From: Oryzobacter telluris
GTDB lineage: Bacteria; Actinomycetota; Actinomycetes; Actinomycetales; Dermatophilaceae
Length of the DNA: 64,000 nucleotides
Direction: 5' to 3'
Assembly: GCF_043099285.1 (NCBI RefSeq)
Contig: NZ_CP170723.1
Coordinates: 3,596,001-3,660,000, forward strand
Part shown: in pieces, positions 17,045 through 25,062 of the stretch
How the letters are laid out: every line of letters begins with the position of its first letter
How positions within the stretch are numbered: the stretch's first letter is position 1
Notes under the pieces: generated by a model
Told to the model about the DNA's origin: nothing
The model's input: only the letters and a program-made list of their open reading frames with translations
Database searches by the model: none
Made by a program: the position numbers and the translations under genes

Positions 17045-17072
17045 TGCATGGTGGTGCAGGCACCACCGTGCA
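17045..17072. repeat. 12-bp stem, 4-nt loop hairpin
   Basis: TGCATGGTGGTG pairs with CACCACCGTGCA (one G-T pair) around loop CAGG. It may be a terminator for the two-component operon, without a T-tract. Confidence 0.6.
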
Positions 17073-17185
17073 TTCGGGGGGTCGCACCCGCGACCGCCAC
17101 CGCCCCCTCCGCCACGATTGACCCGTGACCGTCGCAGGGGACGGTGCACTCCCACCGGGGCCGGGTCATCCGACTCCCCCGACGT

Positions 17186-17220
17186 GCGGTGGGTCGCGCG
17201 GCGAGAGCGCGGCCCACCGC
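17186..17220. terminator. strong GC hairpin between convergent genes
   Basis: A 14-bp stem (GCGGTGGGTCGCGC against GCGCGGCCCACCGC, one G-T pair) with a 7-nt loop. Terminator-like, bidirectional, no T-run. Confidence 0.55.
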
Positions 17221-17320
17221 CGTGGGCACTCCAGGGGCACGGACGGGCCGGCTCACGACACGTCGTGGGCTGGTTGGGGGCGCCCGGAACGCGCCGTGGC
17301 GTGACCCTCCGCGCGGTCGC

Positions 17321-17551
17321 TCAGATCGCGAAGTACGCGATGACGACCGCGAACAGCAGCGGCACGCCGAACACCGCGTCGAGGACGTGGAACGGCACCC
17401 ACCACAGGTGGGTCACCTTCCAGCCGTAGTCGGCGTCGGGCCGCTCCGGCGGCACCCACCGGCGGGCACGCCACAGCCGCTGGCCGAGGAACAGCGCGGC
17501 GTAGACCCAGACCGCGACCCACCAGGCGTCGATCGTCCCGTCGGGCATCAT
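17321..17551 (-). CDS. small integral membrane protein
   Basis: A 76-residue protein beginning MMPDGTIDAWWVAVWVYAAL; start ATG 17551 follows GGGGGG seven bases upstream. Two hydrophobic helices are visible: WWVAVWVYAALFLGQRLW near the N-terminus and FHVLDAVFGVPLLFAVVIAYF at the C-terminus, joined by a charged loop (RARRWVPPERPDADYGW). It is 43 bases downstream of the phosphofructokinase gene on the same strand and may be co-transcribed. I do not recognise a family; the function is unknown. Confidence 0.65.
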   Translation of the reverse strand: MMPDGTIDAWWVAVWVYAALFLGQRLWRARRWVPPERPDADYGWKVTHLWWVPFHVLDAVFGVPLLFAVVIAYFAI

Positions 17552-17594
17552 CACGAGCCCCCCGGTCCGGCCGGCACGACGACGGCGCCCCGGG

Positions 17595-18794
17595 TCAGGA
17601 CTGCCCGATGGAACCGAGCAGCTCGGTGAACCACGGGCTCGACGTGTCGAACGCCTTGCCCCCCTTGATGCGCGGGAACTCGATGGCGCGCAGCTCGTCG
17701 CCGCGCTCCTCGTCGTGCCCGACGACACCCGGCTCGCGGCGCAGCGCGGAGTCGACGGCGAGGTCGGTGCACTCCTTGATGAGGGCGAGGTCGCGGTCGT
17801 TCGCCGCGGCCGAGCGGGAGAAGTAGCCCGACTTCTGGACCATCGTCTTCTCGGCGCCGAGGAGCGCGGCGAACTGCTTGGCGAACCAGGCCCCCGGGTT
17901 GACCTTGTCGAGCTGGACGTGGCCGAACGGGTCCCGCGGCACCTCCTGGCCCGCGGCCTCGAGCTCGGCCACGACCTCGGCGACCCCGGCGCCCTCGGAG
18001 AGGAAGACGTTGACGCAGCCCACCTCGTCCATCACCGCGGTGAGGCGCTCGGCCTCCCCCTTGAGGTCGATGGGGCGCTCGGGGACGAAGACCGCGTGGA
18101 CGTCCCACCGGCGCGGGTCGTTGCCGATGCCGGGCACGTACTCCTGCTCGCCGACCCAGCGGTGGTACTCGGCCGCGGTGGCCGCCGTGAGCCAGCCGCA
18201 GTGCCGGCCCATGACCTCGTGGACGATGAGCATCCGCGGGTTCGAGGAGTGCTCGGCGATGACGTTCTGGGCGAAGACCGAGCCCTGCTCGGCCGCGGTC
18301 CAGGCGCCGAGGGACTGGCGGATCGGGACGACGTCGTTGTCGATCGTCTTGGGCAGGCCGACGACGGTGAGGTCGTAGTCGTTCTCGGCGAGGAAGGCCG
18401 CGAGGTCGGCCGCGGTGGTGTTCGTGTCGTCGCCGCCGATGGTGTGCAGGACGTCGACGCCGTCGGCGGTGAGCTGCTCGGCCGCGACGTGCAGCGGGTC
18501 CTGGCCCTCCTGCACGAGGCCGCGCTTGACGCAGTCGGCGACGTTCGTGAGCTTCACCCGGCTGTTGCCGATCGGCGAGCCGCCGAACCGGTGGAGGAGG
18601 TGGGCCTTCTCGCGGACCTCGGGGGTCACCTCGACGTACTGCCCGCGCAGCAGCCCGGCGTAGCCGTTCGTGTAGGCGATGATCCGCACGTCCGGCGCGA
18701 TCTCGGTGTAGCGCTCGATGAGCCCGCCGACGGCGGAGGACAGGCACGGGGCGAGGCCGCCAGCGGTGAGCATGGCGACGGTCCGGACGGTCAT
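17595..18794 (-). CDS. pfp: pyrophosphate-dependent 6-phosphofructokinase
   Basis: A 399-residue group II/III phosphofructokinase, start ATG 18794 behind GCAGGAGCG. It phosphorylates fructose 6-phosphate reversibly, using PPi when the phosphate-donor site has Asp in GGDD and Lys in PKTIDND. Both are present: IGGDDTNTTA at residues 119-128 and GLPKTIDNDV at 147-155. MGRHCGWL and the late PGAWFAKQF motif complete the active site. ATP-dependent enzymes have Gly (GGDG) at the first position, so PPi use is the better call. The mature start MTVRTVAMLTAGGLAPCLS contains the first phosphate loop. It appears to be a single-gene or two-gene unit, and the presence of this enzyme is common in actinobacteria. 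Confidence 0.9.
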   Translation of the reverse strand: MTVRTVAMLTAGGLAPCLSSAVGGLIERYTEIAPDVRIIAYTNGYAGLLRGQYVEVTPEVREKAHLLHRFGGSPIGNSRVKLTNVADCVKRGLVQEGQDPLHVAAEQLTADGVDVLHTIGGDDTNTTAADLAAFLAENDYDLTVVGLPKTIDNDVVPIRQSLGAWTAAEQGSVFAQNVIAEHSSNPRMLIVHEVMGRHCGWLTAATAAEYHRWVGEQEYVPGIGNDPRRWDVHAVFVPERPIDLKGEAERLTAVMDEVGCVNVFLSEGAGVAEVVAELEAAGQEVPRDPFGHVQLDKVNPGAWFAKQFAALLGAEKTMVQKSGYFSRSAAANDRDLALIKECTDLAVDSALRREPGVVGHDEERGDELRAIEFPRIKGGKAFDTSSPWFTELLGSIGQS

Positions 18795-18936
18795 GGTGCG
18801 CTCCTGCGGTGCAGTGGGAGGGGGGTCGGCGAGGCGGTGGGACCGCGCTGTCCCATCGCCGTCCATTGTGGCGGCTGGGCCGTGACGTGGGTCACCCGCC
18901 CAGCATCCGGGCGCCGTGGACACGTGGCGGTGGAGG

Positions 18937-20031
18937 TCACCCTGGATGGAGCTCGGCCGCGATGAGCTCGGCGGTCTGGACCATGTTCAGGGCGGCACCC
19001 TTGCGCAGGTTGTCGCCCGAGATGAACAGGTCGAGGGTCGTGGGGGCGTCGGGGGCCTGGCGGATCCGCCCGGCGAACCGGGGGTCGGCACCGACGACGT
19101 CGTTCGGGGTGGGGAACTCCGGCTCGTCCGGGTCGTCGAGGACGACGACGGCCGGGGCCTCCACGAGGGCCTGCCGCGCCTCGGCGACCCGCACCTTGCG
19201 GGCGAACGTCGCGTGCACCGACACCGAGTGCGACGACACCACGGGCACCCGCAGGCAGGTGGCCGACACCGGGAGGTCCGGGAGGTCGAGGATCTTGCGG
19301 GTCTCCTCGCGCACCTTGACCTCCTCCGACGTCCAGCCGCCGCCCACGTGGTGCCCGACGAACGGAACCACGTTGAGCGCCAACGGTGCCGGGAACACCG
19401 ACTCCCCCAGCTCGTGCTCGATGAGGCGGCGCACGTCGCCGGGCCGGGTGCCGAGCTCGCGGTCGCCGTGCACGACGTCGAGCTCGTCGTGCAGGCGGCT
19501 GATGCCGGCCCGCCCGAGGCCCGACGCGGCCTGGAGCGTGGTGACGACGAGGGAGGTGAGCTCCCACCCGGCGTGGAGGACGGCGAGCGCGTCGATCATC
19601 GTCATCACCGTGGCGCCGGGGTTGGCGACGATGTTGCGGGGCCGCTCGGCGACCTTCCACGGGTTGACCTCGGGCACGACGAGGGGAACGTCCGGGTCGG
19701 TGCGGAAGACCGTGCTGTTGTCGATGGCCACCACGCCCCGGCTCGCCGCCAGCTCCACCCACTCGCGGGCGATCGTCGGCGGGATGTCGAAGATCGCGAC
19801 GTCGACGCCGTCGAAGAACTCCGGGGTCAGGGCCTCGACCGTCACCTCGACCCCGCCGATGCTACGGACCGTGCCGACGTCCTCGTCACCCGCGGCGAGG
19901 CGGATGCCGTCCCAGTGGGTGTCGCGGGTGGGCAGCACGTCGAGGACGACGCGGCCCACGGCACCCGTGGCGCCCACGATGCCGAGGGTCGGTCTCCCGA
20001 CTCCCCGCGCGGTCCTCGCCGGCTCGCTCAC
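18937..20031 (-). CDS. aspartate-semialdehyde dehydrogenase homologue lacking the catalytic cysteine
   Basis: A 364-residue member of the Asd family, starting at GTG 20031, one base after the aspartokinase stop. The N-terminal NADP loop is TLGIVGATGAVGRVVLDVL; the C-terminal domain retains TTLQAASGLGRAG (Gln167) and RVPVVSSHSVSV (His268), which position the substrate. At the place of the nucleophile, active Asd has N-P-N-C-[ST]; this protein reads VANPGATVMT, so the Cys is Ala (Ala140, codon GCC at 19614-19612). Without the thiol the normal thioester mechanism is impossible. It may be a degenerate or regulatory paralogue with an active Asd elsewhere, or have another reaction. Because of this I withhold the symbol asd. 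Confidence 0.8.
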   Translation of the reverse strand: MSEPARTARGVGRPTLGIVGATGAVGRVVLDVLPTRDTHWDGIRLAAGDEDVGTVRSIGGVEVTVEALTPEFFDGVDVAIFDIPPTIAREWVELAASRGVVAIDNSTVFRTDPDVPLVVPEVNPWKVAERPRNIVANPGATVMTMIDALAVLHAGWELTSLVVTTLQAASGLGRAGISRLHDELDVVHGDRELGTRPGDVRRLIEHELGESVFPAPLALNVVPFVGHHVGGGWTSEEVKVREETRKILDLPDLPVSATCLRVPVVSSHSVSVHATFARKVRVAEARQALVEAPAVVVLDDPDEPEFPTPNDVVGADPRFAGRIRQAPDAPTTLDLFISGDNLRKGAALNMVQTAELIAAELHPG

Positions 20032-20032
20032 G

Positions 20033-21304
20033 TCAGCGGCCGGTGCCTCCGTAGACGACGGCCTCGCCCTCGGCCGTGTCCAGGCCGAACGCGGTGTGCA
20101 CGGCCTTGACGGCGTCGTCGAGCAGTCGGTCGCGGGTGACGACCGAGATCCGGATCTCCGAGGTGGAGATCATCTCGATGTTGACGCCGGCGTCGGCCAG
20201 GGCCTTGAACAGGGTCGCCGAGACGCCCGGGTGCGAGCGCATCCCCGCACCGACGAGCGACAGCTTGCCGATCTGGTCGTCGAACTGCAGCGAGGCGAAG
20301 CCCACCTGCTCCTGCACGCGCTGCAGCGCCTGGACCCCGGTCTGCCCGTCGGCCTTGGGCAGCGTGAAGGAGATGTCGGTGAGGCCGGTCTCGGTCGCCG
20401 ACACGTTCTGGACGATCATGTCGATGTTGATCGCGGCGTCGGAGACGGCCTGGAAGATCTCGGCCGCCTTGCCGGGGCGGTCCGGCACGCCGACCACGGT
20501 GATCTTGGCCTCGCTGCGGTCGTGGGCGACGCCGGCGATGAGTGGCGCTTCCATCTCGTTCCCTTCGTAGAGGTTCGGGATCACCCAGGTGCCCTCCTTG
20601 TGGGAGAACGAGGAACGCACGTGGATGGGGATCTCGTAGCGGCGGGCGTACTCGACGCACCGGTGGAGCAGGATCTTGGCGCCGGAGGCCGCGAGCTCGA
20701 GCATCTCCTCGGTGGAGATGCGGCCGACGTGGCGGGCGGAGGGGACGATGCGCGGGTCGGCGGTGTAGACGCCGTCGACGTCGCTGTAGATCTCGCAGAC
20801 GCTGGCACCCAGGGCCGCCGCGAGCGCCACGGCAGTGGTGTCGGAGCCGCCACGACCGAGCGTGGTGATCTCCTTGGTGTCCTGGCTGACGCCCTGGAAC
20901 CCCGCGACGATGACGATGTGCCCGTCGCCCAGGGCGCTGGTGATGCGGCCCGGCGTGACGTCGATGATGCGGGCCCGGCCGTGCGCGCTGTCGGTGATGA
21001 CGCCCGCCTGGGACCCGGTGAACGAGCGCACCGAGTGGCCGAGGTTCGCGATCGCCATGGCGACCAGCGCCATCGAGATGCGCTCGCCGGCGGTGAGGAG
21101 CATGTCCATCTCGCGGGCCGGCGGCATCGGGCTGACCTCGGTGGCGAGGTCGAGCAGCTCGTCGGTGGTGTCGCCCATGGCCGAGACGACGACGCAGACG
21201 TCGTTGCCGGCCTTGCGCGACTCGACGATGCGGCCGGCGACCCGCTTGATGCTCTCGGCGTCGGACAGCGAGGAACCGCCGTACTTCTGGACGACGATGG
21301 GCAC
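20033..21304 (-). CDS. lysC: aspartate kinase (aspartokinase)
   Basis: A 423-residue aspartokinase that phosphorylates aspartate at the entry of the Lys/Thr/Met/DAP pathway. The start is GTG 21304 (MPIVVQKYGGSSLSD) behind CGGGAG; an upstream in-frame ATG would add an unneeded tail. The kinase domain carries KYGGSS, TAGERISMALVAMAI, FTGSQAGVITD and TTLGRGGSDTTAVALAAAL. Two ACT domains follow from about residue 265 (AKITVVGVPDRPGKAAEIF and LSLVGAGMRSHPGVSATLF), the site of Lys/Thr feedback control. An internal start giving a beta subunit is usual in this family. A TTAGAGT -10-like box lies upstream. It is followed directly by the Cys-less Asd homologue. Confidence 0.95.
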   Translation of the reverse strand: MPIVVQKYGGSSLSDAESIKRVAGRIVESRKAGNDVCVVVSAMGDTTDELLDLATEVSPMPPAREMDMLLTAGERISMALVAMAIANLGHSVRSFTGSQAGVITDSAHGRARIIDVTPGRITSALGDGHIVIVAGFQGVSQDTKEITTLGRGGSDTTAVALAAALGASVCEIYSDVDGVYTADPRIVPSARHVGRISTEEMLELAASGAKILLHRCVEYARRYEIPIHVRSSFSHKEGTWVIPNLYEGNEMEAPLIAGVAHDRSEAKITVVGVPDRPGKAAEIFQAVSDAAINIDMIVQNVSATETGLTDISFTLPKADGQTGVQALQRVQEQVGFASLQFDDQIGKLSLVGAGMRSHPGVSATLFKALADAGVNIEMISTSEIRISVVTRDRLLDDAVKAVHTAFGLDTAEGEAVVYGGTGR

Positions 21305-21445
21305 GTGGAACTCCCGGGGTGCGTGTGCTGCTGGGTCCGCCAACTCTAACGGCCGGTCCACGGACCGGACACGGTGCCCGGCATCCGGTCACCTCGCCGG
21401 GTGGGACGAGATCGACCTATGGGTCGAAGTCGCCCCGAGCGGGCG

Positions 21446-21451
21446 TAGCGT
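21446..21451 (+). promoter_or_regulatory. -10 box of leaderless promoter for the flavoprotein gene
   Basis: TAGCGT seven bases before ATG 21459, no ribosome-binding site. Confidence 0.5.
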
Positions 21452-21458
21452 CGGCGGC

Positions 21459-22583
21459 ATGGCCATCGTCATCGTCGGAGCAGGGCTCGCAGGCGGCACC
21501 GCCGCCACCGAGCTGAGGGAGCGCGGCTACGAGGGTGAGGTCGTCCTCCTCGGGGAGGAGGAGCACCCGCCCTACGAGCGACCTCCGCTCAGCAAGGGCT
21601 ACCTGCTCGGCAACGACGAGCTCGACGGCGCCTTCGTCCACGCCCGCGACTGGTACGCCGAGCACGACGTCGACCTGCGCACCGGCGTGCAGGCGACGGC
21701 CCTCGACACCGACGCCCACGTGCTGTCCACCACCGACGGCGACCTCACCTACGAGCGCCTCCTGCTCGCCACCGGCGCCGAGCCGAGGCGCCTGGCCTTC
21801 GCCGAGGACGCCGGCATCGAGGTCGCGTACCTGCGCACCATCGAGGACTCCGACCGGCTCAAGGCCGCGTTCGGCGAGGGGAAGCGGATCGCCGTCGTCG
21901 GGGCCGGCTGGATCGGCCTCGAGGTCGCGGCGGCCGCGCGCGCGGCCGGGTCGGACGTCACCGTGTTCGAGACGGCAGAGCTGCCGCTGCTGCGCGTCCT
22001 CGGACCCACGGTCGCGCGGGTGTTCGCCGACCTGCACCGCGAGCACGGCGTCGACCTCCGGCTCGGTGCCGCGGTCTCCCTCGACGACCTCGCCGGTGCC
22101 GACCTCGTCGTCGCCGGCATCGGCGTGAGCCCGCGGGTCGACCTCGCGCGCAACGGCGGCCTCGCGGTCGACGACGGGGTCCTCGTCGACGCCGGGCTGC
22201 GCACGTCGGTGCCCTCGGTCCTCGCGGTGGGCGACATCGCCTCCCAAGCGCACCCCGTCCTCGGGCGGCGCATCCGGGTCGAACACTGGGACACCGCCAT
22301 CAACCAGGCGAAGACGGCGGCGCACAACCTCGCCGGTGGCGACGAGGTCTACGACACGCTCCCCTACTTCTTCACCGACCAGTACGACCTCGGGATGGAG
22401 TACGTCGGCCATGCCGGCGCCGACGACGAGGTCGTCGTCCACGGCGACCTCGACGCAAAGACGTTCCGCGCGTTCTGGATCCGTGACGACCGGGTCGTCG
22501 CCGCCATGCACGCGAACGACTGGGACGCCACCGACGCGCTGCGCGAGGCCGTCGCCACCGGGGAGCTCCCCGAGGCCCCGTGA
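21459..22583 (+). CDS. FAD/NAD(P)-dependent oxidoreductase, ferredoxin-reductase type
   Basis: A 374-residue flavoprotein of the rubredoxin/ferredoxin reductase family. It has an FAD-binding MAIVIVGAGLAGGTAATELRE, the PPYERPPLSKGYL loop, an internal NAD(P)-binding KRIAVVGAGWIGLEVAAAARAAGSDV, and SVLAVGDIASQAHP for the second FAD contact. The C-terminal reductase domain ends in YFFTDQYDLGMEYVGHA. It would pass electrons from NAD(P)H to a ferredoxin or rubredoxin of, for example, a cytochrome P450 or Rieske oxygenase, but no such partner is encoded nearby. The gene is divergent from lysC. The length is slightly short because the C-terminal domain is abbreviated. Confidence 0.9.
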   Translation: MAIVIVGAGLAGGTAATELRERGYEGEVVLLGEEEHPPYERPPLSKGYLLGNDELDGAFVHARDWYAEHDVDLRTGVQATALDTDAHVLSTTDGDLTYERLLLATGAEPRRLAFAEDAGIEVAYLRTIEDSDRLKAAFGEGKRIAVVGAGWIGLEVAAAARAAGSDVTVFETAELPLLRVLGPTVARVFADLHREHGVDLRLGAAVSLDDLAGADLVVAGIGVSPRVDLARNGGLAVDDGVLVDAGLRTSVPSVLAVGDIASQAHPVLGRRIRVEHWDTAINQAKTAAHNLAGGDEVYDTLPYFFTDQYDLGMEYVGHAGADDEVVVHGDLDAKTFRAFWIRDDRVVAAMHANDWDATDALREAVATGELPEAP

Positions 22584-22711
22584 CGTCGACGACCGTCGTC
22601 GCAGGTCACCTCGGCCGTGTCCGCGGGAGGACGACTTTCGCCGTTCCCGTTGACGGCGTGCCGCCGGTGTAGGACGGTGGTGCCTCCTTCAGCAGGGGAA
22701 GGCACCACATC

Positions 22712-23137
22712 ATGAAGAGGTTCATCACCGTCGCGCTCGCGGCGGGGACGGCGCTGGTCGCCGTCCCGACCCCGGCCCTCGCGGCCGGTTGGCAGCCCGC
22801 CTCGGGCAGTGTCACCGTCGACGCCGTCAACCCGTGTACCGGGGAGACGACGGACTTCACGTTCGTCTGGAGCGAGTCCCGCACCTCGACGACCGGGTCC
22901 GGCGGCATCGCGTCGAGCTACCGGGGCACCTACACCGCGACCGACGGGTCCACGGGCAGCGTGCGCGTGAGCACCGGCTCGTCGACGACCAAGGACGGGT
23001 ACACCGACTCGTACCGCCGTCAGGGCGTGGGCGACTTCGAGGGGCGCACCCAGCGGCTCGCGTTCGTGTTCCGCGTCGTCGTCGGCGAGAGCGTCGACGT
23101 CAAGGTGCAGCGCGACGGCAGCAGCTGCTCGGGCTGA
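22712..23137 (+). CDS. small secreted protein of unknown function
   Basis: A 141-residue protein with a clear Sec signal peptide: MKRFITVALAAGTALVAVPTPALAAG, with the ALA cleavage motif at about residue 25. The mature part is Ser/Thr/Gly-rich and predicted beta-sandwich-like (SGSVTVDAVNPCTGETTDFTF), with two cysteines (Cys44 near CTGE and the terminal SSCSG) that could form a disulfide. The start ATG follows CAGGGGAAGGC. No family recognised; an extracytoplasmic role is all that can be said. Confidence 0.75.
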   Translation: MKRFITVALAAGTALVAVPTPALAAGWQPASGSVTVDAVNPCTGETTDFTFVWSESRTSTTGSGGIASSYRGTYTATDGSTGSVRVSTGSSTTKDGYTDSYRRQGVGDFEGRTQRLAFVFRVVVGESVDVKVQRDGSSCSG

Positions 23138-23140
23138 CCC

Positions 23141-23695
23141 TCAGGGGTGGAGGGCGTCGAACTCCGCCTCGGAGACGGCGTCGGCGTCGGCGTCGAGCCG
23201 CACGTGCGCGAGCAGGGCGTGGATGACGCGCAGCGCCGCCGCCGCGCGCTCGCCCCAGTGAGACAGGTAGCTGAACTGCCACCACCACAGGGCCTCGACG
23301 CGTCGGCCGGCCTCGTGGTGGACGAGCCCGTGCGCGAGCGCCGACGCGATGTCGACGAGGTCGTCGGACAGCCGGCCCACGGCGGGCTCGGGGTCGAGGA
23401 CCGGGTCGGCGACGTCGGCGTACTCGTCGAGCCCCTCGAACACGTTGGCCAGGCTCTCGCGCAACGGGTCGAGCTCGGGGTCGGGACCGGAGTCGGGCTC
23501 GAAGCGCTCCACGGGCACGACGTCCTCGACGGCACCCAGGCGCGCGCCCATCATCGTCACCTGCGACAGCGCGAGGAGGGCGACGGGGAGGGTCGCGTCG
23601 GGGCTGTTGCCCGCGGCGATCTCGCGGATGGTCAGCAGGTACATCCGGGCGTCGGCCGCCGACTCCTCGGCGAGCAGGGTCCAGTCGTCAGACAT
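23141..23695 (-). CDS. DUF5063 domain-containing protein
   Basis: A 184-residue acidic, largely helical protein, whose start overlaps the recR stop by eight bases, so it is coupled to recR. The sequence features WTLLAEESAADARMYLLTI, LALSQVTMMGARLGA and WWWQFSYLSHWGERAAAAL, matching the DUF5063 family that is found immediately downstream of recR in many actinobacteria. The conserved position suggests a link with recombination repair, but no activity is known and no catalytic motif is visible. The C-terminus is acidic (DADADAVSEAEFDAL). Confidence 0.85.
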   Translation of the reverse strand: MSDDWTLLAEESAADARMYLLTIREIAAGNSPDATLPVALLALSQVTMMGARLGAVEDVVPVERFEPDSGPDPELDPLRESLANVFEGLDEYADVADPVLDPEPAVGRLSDDLVDIASALAHGLVHHEAGRRVEALWWWQFSYLSHWGERAAAALRVIHALLAHVRLDADADAVSEAEFDALHP

Positions 23696-24287
23696 CGAGC
23701 AGCCTCCGTCCCTCGAACGCCCGGCCCAGGGTGACCTCGTCGGCGTACTCGAGGTCGCCGCCCACCGGCAGGCCCGAGGCGAGCCGGGTGACGCGCAGCC
23801 CGAAGTCCTTGAGCATGCGCGAGAGGTAGCTGGCGGTGGCCTCGCCCTCGAGGTTGGGGTCGGTGGCGATGATGACCTCGGTGACGGTGCCGTCGCCGAG
23901 ACGGGTCAGCAGCTCGCGGACCCGCAGGTCGTCGGGGCCGATGCCGTCGATGGGGCTGATCGCCCCGCCGAGCACGTGGTAGCGCCCGCGGAACTCGCGC
24001 GTGCGCTCGATGGCGACGACGTCCTTGGGCTCCTCGACGACGCAGATGGCGTGCACGTCGCGGCGCGGGTCGGCGCAGATCCGGCACCGCTCGGCCTCGG
24101 CGACGTTGAAGCACAGCTCGCAGAAGCGGACCCGCAGCTTGACCTCGGTGAGGGCGTGGGCCAGCCGCTCGACGTCGGCCGGGTCGGCCTGCAGCAGGTG
24201 GAACGCGATGCGCTGCGCGCTCTTGGGACCGACGCCCGGCAGCCTGCCGAGCTCGTCGATGAGGTCCTGGACCGCGCCTTCGTACAC
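23688..24287 (-). CDS. recR: recombination mediator RecR
   Basis: A 199-residue RecR of normal length. N-terminal helix-hairpin-helix ELGRLPGVGPKSAQRIAFHLL; four-cysteine zinc finger CELCFNVAEAERCRIC; Toprim domain ICVVEEPKDVVAIERT with the acidic residues, then VLGGAISPIDGIGPDDL and VIIATDPNLEGEATASYL; C-terminal Walker-like LPVGGDLEYADEVTLGRAF. RecR acts with RecO/RecF to load RecA on single-stranded gaps. It lies 79 bases after the acyltransferase gene and upstream of DUF5063. Unlike many bacteria, no ybaB gene separates it from dnaX. Confidence 0.97.
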   Translation of the reverse strand: MYEGAVQDLIDELGRLPGVGPKSAQRIAFHLLQADPADVERLAHALTEVKLRVRFCELCFNVAEAERCRICADPRRDVHAICVVEEPKDVVAIERTREFRGRYHVLGGAISPIDGIGPDDLRVRELLTRLGDGTVTEVIIATDPNLEGEATASYLSRMLKDFGLRVTRLASGLPVGGDLEYADEVTLGRAFEGRRLLDV

Positions 24288-24366
24288 GCGTCGAGCCTAC
24301 GACCTCGCGGTGACCGCGCACGCCGGCGCCGCGCCATCATTCGACGGACCGTGGGTGCGCGACCGC

Positions 24367-25062
24367 TCAGATACCGACCGCGGCGCCCGTGGACTCGGGC
24401 GGCAGCTCGTTGTAGGTGTCGGCGCGCTCCTGCCCGGACAGGCCGGCGATGGCGTCCATGACCGCGTCGGTGAGCAGGCGGCGGCCCTTGCCCGCGGGCA
24501 TGTCGGAGTACGGCGCCGGGCTGATGGGCGGGCCGAACGTGACCCGCACCTTGGCCAGGCGGGGGAAGCTGGAGCCGATCGGCATCACCTCGTCGGTGCC
24601 GTGCAGGCCCACGGGGACGATGGGCACGCCGGCGGTGAGGGCGAGCCACGCGACCCCGGTGCGGCCCTTGTAGAGCCGGCCGTCGCGCGAGCGGGTGCCC
24701 TCCGGGTAGATGCCGAAGCCGCGACCGTCCTTGAGGACCTCGAGCGCGGCGTCGAGCGACTCCTGCGCCGCCCGCGAGGAGTGCCGGTCGACGGGGACCG
24801 CGCCGATGCCCTCGAAGAACCCGCGCCGGATGGCGCCGCCGATGCCGGTGCCCGTGAAGTAGTCGGACTTCGCGAGGAAGACGACCGGACGCGGGGCGAC
24901 GATGGGGATGGCGAAGGAGTCGATGAAGGACAGGTGGTTGCTGGCGAACAGGACACCGCCGCTGCGGGGCACGTGCTCGGTGCCCGTGACGGTGGGCCGC
25001 CACAGCAGTTTGGACAGCGGGGCGACCGCGCCGTGGCTGATCCGGTAGGCGGCCTTGCTCAC
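24367..25062 (-). CDS. 1-acyl-sn-glycerol-3-phosphate acyltransferase (PlsC-like)
   Basis: A 231-residue PlsC-family acyltransferase that transfers an acyl chain to lysophosphatidate. It shows the four motifs: NHLSFIDSFAIP (H-x4-D), GGAIRRGFFEGIGAVPVDR, FGIYPEGTRSRDGRLY (EGTR) and VPIVPVGLHGT. The start is GTG 25062, overlapping the dnaX stop as GTGA and preceded by GAGGAG. There is no strong transmembrane helix, only an N-terminal hydrophobic surface. Its coupling to dnaX and recR, in the position where ybaB often sits, is odd for a lipid enzyme and probably just operon packing. Confidence 0.9.
   Translation of the reverse strand: MSKAAYRISHGAVAPLSKLLWRPTVTGTEHVPRSGGVLFASNHLSFIDSFAIPIVAPRPVVFLAKSDYFTGTGIGGAIRRGFFEGIGAVPVDRHSSRAAQESLDAALEVLKDGRGFGIYPEGTRSRDGRLYKGRTGVAWLALTAGVPIVPVGLHGTDEVMPIGSSFPRLAKVRVTFGPPISPAPYSDMPAGKGRRLLTDAVMDAIAGLSGQERADTYNELPPESTGAAVGI

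Larger units (their letters stand above)
16961..17320. other. 360-bp non-coding interval between convergent genes
   Basis: No protein gene is supportable here. It holds two hairpins (17045-17072 and 17186-17220) and otherwise AT-richer sequence just after the kinase stop (AACACCGTGCAAATCACTGG). I see no tRNA, repeat family member or insertion boundary. Confidence 0.5.

Noticed and set aside
17715..18965. 416-residue plus-strand frame opposite phosphofructokinase
   Set aside because: Antisense to a clear enzyme gene and without family features.
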